From contig JAKVBY010000010.1 in the NCBI GenBank assembly GCA_022446825.1, positions 15,706-65,305 on the forward strand: a DNA stretch of 49,600 bases. The letters are read 5' to 3'. This DNA comes from Pirellulaceae bacterium (lineage in GTDB: Bacteria; Planctomycetota; Planctomycetia; Pirellulales; Pirellulaceae). The notes under the pieces were generated by a model. That model ran no database searches. It was not told the DNA's origin and saw nothing but the letters and a program-made list of their open reading frames with translations. Each line of letters begins with the position of its first letter. The stretch's first letter is position 1. The translations under genes were made by a program, and so were the position numbers. Shown here one piece after another: positions 7,027 to 15,034 of the stretch.

Positions 7027-8898
7027 ATGGCTCACCGTTGCTTCCCCATACGACATCGGCTTGGCAACCGTTTATCCTGGCGACTGCGAGGAGTACCCCT
7101 CCTCACCGTTGCCGGTGGTATCTTTTCCCTTTTGGCTACGGCCCATCTAGCTGCCGCCGAGTTGGATTCGTCAGCTCCGTTTGCGAACCGGAATCGCTCC
7201 CCTGTAGACATCGCCATTTCTGCCGACGGAACTTGGTGTGTGACCGCAAATCAGACGTCTCACTCGGCCTCGCTAGTCGACCTCAGATCTCAGCGAATAA
7301 TCGACGAGGTCCACGTCGGGGAACGTCCGACAGCCGTTACCTTGGGAGCAGATGGTCAACATGTCCTGCTGAGTACGAGTTATGGCGGGGACCTCGTTCA
7401 ATTGCGGGTTCACGAGGGCCGCCTCACAGAAGTTACTAGGATTCACTTAGGATTCCAACCGCACGGTATTGCCGCAACTTCTACAGGGGAGATGGCTCTG
7501 GTGGCTTTAACAGACGCCGACGCGATCGCCGTTGTCGATCTCCAAACACAAGCGGTTGTTGAGCAAATCTCTGTTCGTCGTTGGCCGCGTTATGTTGCTT
7601 TATCGCCCGATGAGAAACGCTTAGCCGTCGGAACTAGTGGGGACCAAGGGATTACCATTGTTGACTTAGAGAACCACACCGAACTATTTTTCAAAAAGGT
7701 GAAGGCCTTAAATATTGGTCACCTGCAGTATACGTCAGATGGCTCACAAGTTTATTTTCCCTGGGTAATTTATCGCCGCAATCCGATCACTGCCGACGCC
7801 ATCCGTCGTGGCTGGGTCCTGGCCACACGGGTAGGTCGCGTTTATCAAGACAAAGCGACACGTGCAGAAGCGATGTCCCTCGACAAGCGCGGAGAAGCTG
7901 TCGGTGACCCACATGGGCTGGCCTTAACTCCCGACGAAAACACCTTGGCCGTCACTGCCTCGGGCACGCAAGAATTACTTGTTTTCCGGGTAAGAGATTT
8001 ACCATTCCTGAAAAACAAAGGTACCGACCACATCGATGGTCGCCTCCACGCGGATCCCGAGCGATTCAGACGAATCCACCTGGGCGGTCGCCCGATGGGT
8101 TTGCGTATTTCCGCGGACGGACAACTCGCATACGTTACTAACTATTTACTGAATTCGATTCAGATTGTCGACCTTACCGCTCGTAAGCTGTTCGATTCCA
8201 TACCCCTTGGTAACCAGCCCGAAACATCTTTAGCGCGCCGCGGTGAAAGCATTTTCTTCGATGCCAAAAGAAGTCTCGACCAATGGTACAGTTGCCATAG
8301 CTGTCATTACGACGGTGGCACCAACGCCACAACGATGGACACCAAGAACGACGGCGACAAAGGGTTCACCTTTAAAACCGTGCTACCACTTTATGATGCT
8401 GTTGAAACGGCACCCTGGACCTGGCATGGCTGGCAAACCGACTTCGCCGCGGCAATGAGAAAATCGATTACCTCGACAATGCTAGGTAAAGAACCTTCCA
8501 ACGAAGACGTTCATGCTCTGGTTGCTTACTTAAAGACGCTCAAGTCACCACCCAACTCACTTGGTTCCGATGAGCGATCCGCTGACAAGGCCATGACACG
8601 TGGTCGCGACCTATTCTTTAGTGAACGGGCCGGCTGCAGTAACTGCCATAACGGTCCTTATCTAACGGATGGTCACAATCACGACGTCGGCCTCAACAAT
8701 GAATCCAACGAGTATCAAGACTTCAACACACCGTCTCTTAAGGGCGTTCGACGTAAAACCGCCTTTCTGCATGACGGCCGTGCGACTTCCTTGCACGAGT
8801 TACTCGAGGGACCTCATGCTCCAGAGATCGTCACCGGCCAAGGAAGTTTAAGCCAGGAAGAATTAGCTGATCTGATCACCTTCATCTCCTCGCTCTGA
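7027..8898 (+). CDS. Exported beta-propeller / di-haem cytochrome c peroxidase (MauG-like) fusion
   Basis: A 623-residue protein. A signal peptide (to about residue 44, ending HLAAA) is followed by a YncE/cytochrome-D1-like propeller of repeated units such as SPVDIAISADGTW, RPTAVTLGADG, WPRYVALSPDEK and RPMGLRISADG. The C-terminal part has two c-type haem sites: CHSCH at 423-427 and CSNCH at 537-541. NTPSLKGVRRKTAFLHDGRA is the typical end of the cytochrome c peroxidase/MauG family. The ATG at 7027 lies one base after the peroxiredoxin stop, so the two are cotranscribed. A longer frame from 6928 is rejected because it would bury the signal peptide inside the neighbour. The role is probably peroxide-dependent electron transfer or oxidative modification outside the cytoplasm. 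Confidence 0.85.
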   Translation: MAHRCFPIRHRLGNRLSWRLRGVPLLTVAGGIFSLLATAHLAAAELDSSAPFANRNRSPVDIAISADGTWCVTANQTSHSASLVDLRSQRIIDEVHVGERPTAVTLGADGQHVLLSTSYGGDLVQLRVHEGRLTEVTRIHLGFQPHGIAATSTGEMALVALTDADAIAVVDLQTQAVVEQISVRRWPRYVALSPDEKRLAVGTSGDQGITIVDLENHTELFFKKVKALNIGHLQYTSDGSQVYFPWVIYRRNPITADAIRRGWVLATRVGRVYQDKATRAEAMSLDKRGEAVGDPHGLALTPDENTLAVTASGTQELLVFRVRDLPFLKNKGTDHIDGRLHADPERFRRIHLGGRPMGLRISADGQLAYVTNYLLNSIQIVDLTARKLFDSIPLGNQPETSLARRGESIFFDAKRSLDQWYSCHSCHYDGGTNATTMDTKNDGDKGFTFKTVLPLYDAVETAPWTWHGWQTDFAAAMRKSITSTMLGKEPSNEDVHALVAYLKTLKSPPNSLGSDERSADKAMTRGRDLFFSERAGCSNCHNGPYLTDGHNHDVGLNNESNEYQDFNTPSLKGVRRKTAFLHDGRATSLHELLEGPHAPEIVTGQGSLSQEELADLITFISSL

Positions 8899-8920
8899 CA
8901 AACCTCAGCAGGTTTTCCCA

Positions 8921-10237
8921 CTAGAGTGTCCAACCTTGACGATACTCTTTATGCACAAACTGCTGTGCTTTTTCAGAATTGACAACGCGAACGTTGTCCG
9001 CATCCCATTCGATTGCTTCGCCCGCTCGAAACGCCACAGTGCCCAACATAACCGCTTCAGTCAGACGCCCTGAGTAATCAAAATTACAAGTGGTCGTGCC
9101 CCCGTTCTTGATGGCATTCAACCACTCTGCGTGATGCCCAATGGAGTTGGGAATGTACGGTTCCGGAGCTTTAAAATCATTAAAGTTCTCTGCCGGCAAC
9201 AAACAACGTTGACCGTAGTTTGATAGCAAAGACCCCTTATCTCCAACGAAAAGTTGACCACCCCCAAGTCCCATGCCGCCGCCGTTCTGGTCTTTGAGCT
9301 GGCTCGCATCCAAAGTCTCCAACAGCTTGGGTGTCTTGCCACTGTCGTACCAAGTCAGATGGACGGGAGGAAGGTCGCCACGCGCTGGATAGTCGTAATC
9401 TACAATCAACCATGCCGGAGTAGTGACGGGATCGACTTCAGGTCCCTGTGCGACAATCTTTACCGGATCTCGCAACTCCAACGCCCAGTGTGCTAAATCC
9501 ATATAATGGCAACCGAAATCTCCGAGTGCACCCGTTCCGTAATCCCAAAAACGTCGCCACTCAAATGGATGTACTCCCTCGCTATAAGGTCGCTGTGACG
9601 CTGGGCCTAACCACAAATCCCAATCCAAATGAGCTGGAGCTTCTGTTCCGGTGGTAAACTTGCCATCCGTGTATTTCGCTCCTGCCCAGACATGCACCTC
9701 CCGCACATCACCGATCGCTCCACTCTCAACCAATTCAACGACGCGACGATAATTATCGCCAGCATGGATTTGGGTGCCCATCTGGGTGACCAAACTGTTT
9801 TCCTTAGCTAAATCGGATAGCACTCGTGCTTCATGAACAGTGTGTGTCAAAGGCTTTTCACAGTAGACATGTTTTTTCATTCGCAACGCCATGGCGGCTG
9901 CCGGAGCATGCGAATGGTCCGGAGTCCCGACAACCACGGCATCAATCCGCCCCTCTTCCTTTTCCAACATAATGCGGTAATCACGATACTTTCTTGCCGT
10001 GGGAAAATTGGCCGAACCTTTGTCAAGCAAATTCGCATCGGCATCTGCAATGGCAATCAAATTTTGGGTCGCGACTCCATTGATGTTTCCTGCATTCCTA
10101 CCGGCCGCGCCAACTGCCGCAATATTCAGACGCTCGTTTGGAGAATCCTTCTGCACTGCTTTTGCCGGGTTAACAAAATAACCAACTCCAGCCGCTCCTG
10201 CGGTCCCCTTCACAAAATTTCGGCGATTCAACTTCAT
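8921..10237 (-). CDS. Tat-exported Gfo/Idh/MocA-family oxidoreductase
   Basis: A 438-residue NAD(P)-dependent sugar-type oxidoreductase. The N-terminus MKLNRRNFVKGTAGAAGVGYF carries a Tat-type signal, typical for planctomycete members exported with bound cofactor. The Rossmann region follows (LNIAAVGAAGRNAG), with the EKP motif in HVYCEKPLTH and the C-terminal Gfo/Idh substrate domain including DWDLWLGPA and FWDYGTGALGDFGCHYMDLAHW. These are hallmarks of the large planctomycete paralogue group annotated as inositol 2-dehydrogenase-like. The substrate is unknown. It converges on the cytochrome gene ending at 8898 and has no obvious operon partner. Confidence 0.9.
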   Translation of the reverse strand: MKLNRRNFVKGTAGAAGVGYFVNPAKAVQKDSPNERLNIAAVGAAGRNAGNINGVATQNLIAIADADANLLDKGSANFPTARKYRDYRIMLEKEEGRIDAVVVGTPDHSHAPAAAMALRMKKHVYCEKPLTHTVHEARVLSDLAKENSLVTQMGTQIHAGDNYRRVVELVESGAIGDVREVHVWAGAKYTDGKFTTGTEAPAHLDWDLWLGPASQRPYSEGVHPFEWRRFWDYGTGALGDFGCHYMDLAHWALELRDPVKIVAQGPEVDPVTTPAWLIVDYDYPARGDLPPVHLTWYDSGKTPKLLETLDASQLKDQNGGGMGLGGGQLFVGDKGSLLSNYGQRCLLPAENFNDFKAPEPYIPNSIGHHAEWLNAIKNGGTTTCNFDYSGRLTEAVMLGTVAFRAGEAIEWDADNVRVVNSEKAQQFVHKEYRQGWTL

Positions 10238-10367
10238 TATTCATACCCTCAGCAGTAATTCCGAATCCAAGAGAATAACTCCGACAATAACGCTTTCGTC
10301 ATCATATCAATGACAACTCACTCGTGCAGATGTGCAAGACCATTATTTTGCATCTTTTTAAGGCAAC

Positions 10368-11864
10368 TCAGATACTCAATTCGCCTTCCGTGTTCAGGCT
10401 AGTTCCATCAGTACCACTTGATTCAAAACGAGCAATCACCGCACAACCGCATGCATCGCTCCACACGTTGACGCTCGTGCGGCACATATCCAGAACTCGA
10501 TCTACCGCAATAATGATCCCCTGCATTTCAATGGGTAGTCCAACCGCTTGGAGAATAATAACCATCATAACTAATCCTGCATGTGGGATCCCGGCAGCAC
10601 CAATGCTTGCCAAGAGCGCAGTAAACGCAATGATCACTTGATCCGCCATCCCTAAGTCATAATTCGGAAGTAATTGAGCGATAAACAACACGGCAATTGC
10701 TTCATACAGTGCCGTGCCATCCATATTGATAGTCGCACCCAACGGCAAGACGAAAGAACTCACTCGATTACTCACGCCAGCACGTTCCTCAACGTTCGTT
10801 AGCGTCAAAGGTAGCGTCGCATTACTCGACGCCGAACTAAAAGCGGTCAGTAGCGCTGGACTCAACGCCCGGCAGTATTCCACCGGATTCCTCCTTGCCA
10901 CGAACTTCAGGATGAGGGGCAAGGTCACCAACGCATGGAATCCCAGAGCTACGATGACCGTCACCATGTACCACGCCAGAGACCGAAAAACTTCGACACC
11001 TTGTGTCGCCGTCACATAAAGCATGAGAAACAACACACCCAGCGGTGCCAACTTAATAATGGCAAGCGTCATAGCCATCATCACATCAAAACTCACCTTT
11101 GCCCAGTCTCGAATTTTCTCTGCCGTGTTCCCGCCAACCAGTAAAGCAAAAATGGAAAATGCAATCGTAAAACTGATGATGGACAAAAAGTTTGGTTCCG
11201 TAAAAGCGCCCAACGGATTCGAAGGAATCATGGTTTCCAATTGGTTAAAAAGCACATCACCAATATCGCCGGACACCGGAGGTTTCTCAGTCGGTTGGCC
11301 ATGCGTTGTGCCACCACTCCCTGGCTGAATCAGATTCACCATCAAAAGGCCGGTGAGAATCGCCAGCAGGCTGGTACAGATATAATAGCCTAACGTTCGT
11401 CCAAACATTCTGCCTAATCGACTTGCATTCCCCAGACCCAGAATGCCACTCATTAAAGATGCCACAATCAGAGGAACGGCAACCATCCGTAACATACGGA
11501 GAAACAATCCACCGATTTTTCGGCTAACATCTCCAATCCACCGCGCACGCGATCGCCCCCATTCTTGAAACAAAGCGTAAGCTTCAGGATCCGCCTTCTT
11601 GACCTCTGCCAGAGTCGCAAAGGATTCCTCACGATCGCTCCCCCCGCTCACCACAAGAGACCGCGTTGAACCGTTTGCGTCAGTGATCTCTATTTGAACC
11701 CGATTCGTGGTGTCATGACAGACAAGAGATTGAAGTCCGCCCGGCAGTTCTGCCTCGGAAAACTCGCTCCGGCGGTCACTCGCAAACATGTTCAATGCAA
11801 TGCCAATCACTGCACCAGAGACCATGCCGATCAGAATCTGCCAATGTATTGCCCATCGAAACAT
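10368..11864 (-). CDS. Dicarboxylate/amino acid:cation symporter (DAACS family)
   Basis: A 498-residue membrane transporter of the GltP/DctA type, importing glutamate, aspartate or C4-dicarboxylates with Na+ or H+. The diagnostic sites are SSASSNATLPLTLTN (helical hairpin 1), GATINMDGTALYEA (the NMDGT motif of helix 7) and a hairpin-2 region near GAAGIPHAGLVM. It is longer than GltP because about 90 residues lie between the first membrane helix and the second (FASDRRSEF to RKIGGLFLRML), probably an extracytoplasmic loop. The start at 11864 follows GAGGGAAGCGAT. The structured element at 12064-12113 lies upstream and might be in its leader. Confidence 0.9.
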   Translation of the reverse strand: MFRWAIHWQILIGMVSGAVIGIALNMFASDRRSEFSEAELPGGLQSLVCHDTTNRVQIEITDANGSTRSLVVSGGSDREESFATLAEVKKADPEAYALFQEWGRSRARWIGDVSRKIGGLFLRMLRMVAVPLIVASLMSGILGLGNASRLGRMFGRTLGYYICTSLLAILTGLLMVNLIQPGSGGTTHGQPTEKPPVSGDIGDVLFNQLETMIPSNPLGAFTEPNFLSIISFTIAFSIFALLVGGNTAEKIRDWAKVSFDVMMAMTLAIIKLAPLGVLFLMLYVTATQGVEVFRSLAWYMVTVIVALGFHALVTLPLILKFVARRNPVEYCRALSPALLTAFSSASSNATLPLTLTNVEERAGVSNRVSSFVLPLGATINMDGTALYEAIAVLFIAQLLPNYDLGMADQVIIAFTALLASIGAAGIPHAGLVMMVIILQAVGLPIEMQGIIIAVDRVLDMCRTSVNVWSDACGCAVIARFESSGTDGTSLNTEGELSI

Positions 11865-12541
11865 ATCGCTTCCCTCTTTAACCCCCTAACCAGTTGCTAT
11901 CCAAATGGCATTGTACTGCAAGTCCTTATGCCGTGTCATTCTCCACGTTTTGCCGAAACAGAGAGGCACGGGCCGCAAGGCTTCCGAACCCAGTCCTCTC
12001 CTGAGTATGTCGATGCATAATGTGGACGTCACGACGAGACTGAAAACGGTTTCCGGATACCTTCCCTGTTAGCTGAATAGGTCCCAGCTCGGTGACGCAA
12101 CACCCTAACAGGGGCTTGCCTGCCGAAGTTCAACCGTAGGCCTCCTTACACACGCACCTGCGGTGTTGCCGAGAGAACGTTGTGCTGATCCTTGATTCAG
12201 CCCTGCAGTTCTGCCGACCTTCAAGCCAGACCACTTAGCGCGCGGCAACCGGCCACAGGTAATTGCTGGCACCGTTGCTGGTAGGCCAGTCGATACTTAA
12301 AACACGCAGGAACCAATTAAGTACCCGCCTGAGAAGTAGTCCCTCATTTCCCCGCAACTTGGATTTCCTGCGATGCTGGAATGCATTACCAGAGTGCTCT
12401 TATGCGTACCCCGCCCCGACGGACTCTCCAGCCAAACATCGGCTCCTGAAGGCGTCGACATCCGAGGCAGCTAAGAAATTCTCGCAAGAACCTATCGCGA
12501 TCTAAAAAATCGGGCTCTCCGACGTCCCCCCCGCGTGAACT
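11865..12541. other. Non-coding gap with a structured segment
   Basis: A 677-base gap between two minus-strand genes. No frame looks coding; the longest (12263-12505) is not protein-like. The only clear structure is the nested inverted repeats at 12064-12113. The 3' end near 12500-12540 should hold the acetolactate synthase terminator, but I see only a short CGAT/ATCG stem there. Confidence 0.5.
12064..12113. ncRNA. Possible structured RNA element (three-way-junction fold)
   Basis: CCCTGTT (12064-12070) pairs with AACAGGG (12107-12113) and encloses two hairpins, AGCTG/CAGCT (12071-12075 with 12085-12089) and GGTG-ACGCAA-CACC (12091-12104). All three stems are perfect and almost touch, as in a compact three-way junction. 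On the minus strand it lies about 200 bases before the symporter start. No known riboswitch core is recognised. Confidence 0.3.
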
Positions 12542-14308
12542 TCATTCGGTAATCATGTCGTCTGCGGAGCCCTGAGATGGAATCATTGGCAGGACATGCT
12601 CTTGATACGGTACCTGCACGTCCAGCACGTAGGGACCATCCGAACTGATCATCTCTTCCAGAGCGCCCCCGAGATCACCTTTTTTACTCACCGACGCTGC
12701 GCCACAGCCAAATCCCCGCGCAATGGAAACAAAATCCGGATACCGATCCTGCGCATAGAGTCCACTGCCTCGCCCTTTTGCCTCTGCATGATCAATAGGG
12801 CCTAGATAGGTATGTGCCCGATTACCACCCATAAAGCGATCCTCCCATTGCACAACCATTCCCAAATGTTGATTGTTTAGCAGGAGCACTTTGACCGGAA
12901 GTTTCTCACAGAAGCAGCTCGCTAGTTCCTGAACATTCATCAAGAAGCTGCCATCACCGTCAATGTCAACGACCAGAGCATCGGGGGCTGCAGCCTGAGC
13001 ACCCATTGCTGCGGGTAGCCCAAAGCCCATGGTGCCGAGGCCGGAACTCGACAGAAATGTGCGTGGCGAATGAAAGGAGAAAAACTGCGCTGCCCACATT
13101 TGATGCTGCCCCACACCCACAGAAACGATGGTGCGCCGATCTTGTGTCAATTGTGACAACTCTTTAATTGCATGCTGCTGCAAAATACCGTCGAAGCTGT
13201 CATCGTATTTGAAGGGGTGCTCATCCTTTAACTGCTGGCAACGATCCAGCCAGCTTTGCATATCGGTTTTGGGCTCCACAATTTCGTTCAGTGCTCTCAA
13301 CGCGTACCCTACTTCACTGACAACAGGAATATGCGCAGCCTTGTTCTTGTTCAATTCTGAGGGATCGATATCAATGTGAACAATCTTGGCATGCCGCGCA
13401 AACTTCGATAATTTCCCCGTAACCCGGTCATCAAAACGGACGCCTAGGGCCAGCAGTAAATCGCAGTCTCGTACGGCCATATTGGCATAGACACTGCCGT
13501 GCATCCCCAACATGTCCAGTGACTGACTGTCGGTATTGGGGAACGCCCCCAGTCCCATTACGGTCATCGCAACGGGGATACCTGTTTTCCGAGCGAACGT
13601 CCTCAATGCTTCGCTCGCATTGCCAGCAATAATGCCGCCACCACAATAGATGATAGGGCGTTTTGCCAATTTGATCGCCGCGGCAATTTGCTTGATCTGT
13701 TCCGGCTGTGCCTTGCGGTTATCCACCGAATAACCAGGCAGGTTCATTGCCGAATCTTCAGATGCCATCTCTGTATTCAACTGAATGTCTTTCGGCATAT
13801 CAACTAGCACCGGGCCCGGTCGCCCCGTCGTGGCAATGTGGAATGCCTCGTGCATGACGCGCGGCACATCATTGATATCCGTTACTAAATAATGATGTTT
13901 GGTCACGCCACGGCAGACTTCCACAATCGGCGTTTCCTGAAAGGCGTCCGTACCAATCGATGCGGTGCCCACTTGCCCCGTAATTGCAATCATCGGAATG
14001 CTATCCAATTTTGCATCGGCAATGGCCGTAACAAGATTTGTTGCACCCGGTCCGCTTGTCGCCATACAGACACCTGGCTTTCCGCTGACTCGGGCATATC
14101 CCTGCGCTGCGAATCCACCTCCCTGCTCATGTCGCGGAAGAATGGTTCGCAATTGATCCGAGTACCTTGTCAAAGCTTGATGCAGGGGCATACTTGCCCC
14201 ACCAGGATAGGCAAAGATGGTCTCTACACCCTGCTCGACAAGCGATTTAACCAAAATATCAGCGCCATTTAAAACCCGTTCCCCAGCGGCACTTTTCACG
14301 CTCGTCAT
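12542..14308 (-). CDS. ilvB: Acetolactate synthase large subunit
   Basis: A 588-residue thiamine-diphosphate enzyme that condenses two pyruvates (or pyruvate and 2-oxobutyrate) in the first common step of branched-chain amino acid synthesis. Seen: the N-terminal PYR domain with the catalytic Glu in [19 protein letters not shown] and [12 protein letters not shown]; the central domain with RFDDRVTGK; and the C-terminal PP domain with the GDGSFLMN...NNQHLGMV ThDP/Mg motif. The ATG at 14308 ([12 protein letters not shown]) is chosen over the upstream GTG because GAGAGG lies five bases before it. No regulatory subunit gene (ilvH) follows in this window, which is worth noting since the pair is often adjacent. 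Confidence 0.93.
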   Translation of the reverse strand: MTSVKSAAGERVLNGADILVKSLVEQGVETIFAYPGGASMPLHQALTRYSDQLRTILPRHEQGGGFAAQGYARVSGKPGVCMATSGPGATNLVTAIADAKLDSIPMIAITGQVGTASIGTDAFQETPIVEVCRGVTKHHYLVTDINDVPRVMHEAFHIATTGRPGPVLVDMPKDIQLNTEMASEDSAMNLPGYSVDNRKAQPEQIKQIAAAIKLAKRPIIYCGGGIIAGNASEALRTFARKTGIPVAMTVMGLGAFPNTDSQSLDMLGMHGSVYANMAVRDCDLLLALGVRFDDRVTGKLSKFARHAKIVHIDIDPSELNKNKAAHIPVVSEVGYALRALNEIVEPKTDMQSWLDRCQQLKDEHPFKYDDSFDGILQQHAIKELSQLTQDRRTIVSVGVGQHQMWAAQFFSFHSPRTFLSSSGLGTMGFGLPAAMGAQAAAPDALVVDIDGDGSFLMNVQELASCFCEKLPVKVLLLNNQHLGMVVQWEDRFMGGNRAHTYLGPIDHAEAKGRGSGLYAQDRYPDFVSIARGFGCGAASVSKKGDLGGALEEMISSDGPYVLDVQVPYQEHVLPMIPSQGSADDMITE

Positions 14309-14647
14309 AACCACCTCTCACACCCAAACTAATGAAATCACTCGAGACTTCAGCCGAAAGAACTATCTATTATCTTCGACGCATGTCAGCTTGAGACAAG
14401 CCAAAATTTAGTCTGGCCGAGCAATCGTACTCTCCCTTTCGACTGTCATCGATCGCTATTATCCCTTGTTACAGCGACTCGAACTGCCCTCCCCATCCTC
14501 ACATTTCACTCTAGGCCACCACAGAAGATGTTTCAAGTCGTTGAAAACACTGGACTTGTCGCGATGCCGACAAACTCCAAAAGATTCCGCAAAAAAGGGC
14601 TGCGGAGCGACATTGCTGCCGAAGCTGACGGCTGTTACCTTTCCGCC
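14309..14647. other. Divergent gap between ilvB and crcB
   Basis: About 340 bases containing the upstream regions of both genes. A possible minus-strand promoter is listed separately. I looked for the fluoride riboswitch often found before crcB and for a branched-chain leader peptide before ilvB, and saw neither. Confidence 0.45.
14369..14399 (-). promoter_or_regulatory. Possible ilvB promoter
   Basis: On the minus strand, TTGTCT (14394-14399) and GATAAT (14369-14374) are separated by 19 bases, about 60 bases before the ATG at 14308. The spacing is longer than ideal, so this is tentative. Confidence 0.3.
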
Positions 14648-15034
14648 ATGCAAAACATCCTTTTGATCGCCGTTTTCGGTGCAACCGGTGCCATTGCTCG
14701 TTATGCCACAAGTGGCTGGGCTCAGCGACTATGCGGTGACGGTTTTCCATACGGTACGCTTATCGTGAATGTCCTTGGCTGTTTTCTCCTCGGCATCGTC
14801 CAGCATCTGGCAACCCAGAGCACCGCTTTTCCCGAACTATGGCGAAATGCGCTCGCCATAGGATTTTTAGGCGCATTCACCACATTTTCCACCTTTGGTT
14901 ATGAAACCGTGAAACACCTTGAAGCGGGAAATTGGTCTGTGGCACTTGGCAGCATAAGCGCCAATCTGGCACTTGGATTCGCAGCCGTTTGGGCAGGCCT
15001 TGCTTTGGCTCGACTACTCACCTCCAGCCCTTAA
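14648..15034 (+). CDS. crcB: CrcB/Fluc fluoride channel
   Basis: A 128-residue membrane protein with four predicted helices. It is a fluoride-specific export channel of the cytoplasmic membrane that works as an antiparallel dimer. Family marks seen are GATGAIARY at the N-terminus, YGTLIVNVLGCFLLG with the conserved Asn, and FLGAFTTFSTFGYETV with the FSTF phenylalanine box. The frame is open further upstream to 14528, but MQNILLIAVFG at 14648 gives the normal family length. Its last 21 bases overlap the 3' end of the convergent uvrA gene. It is alone here, whereas some bacteria carry two adjacent copies. Confidence 0.9.
   Translation: MQNILLIAVFGATGAIARYATSGWAQRLCGDGFPYGTLIVNVLGCFLLGIVQHLATQSTAFPELWRNALAIGFLGAFTTFSTFGYETVKHLEAGNWSVALGSISANLALGFAAVWAGLALARLLTSSP

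Noticed and set aside
12064-12113. Hammerhead ribozyme
   Set aside because: The three-way junction suggested it, but the invariant CUGANGA and GAAA core is missing on both strands (only CTGAATA is present).
14309-14647. Fluoride riboswitch before crcB
   Set aside because: The conserved riboswitch core and pseudoknot sequences were not found on the plus strand.
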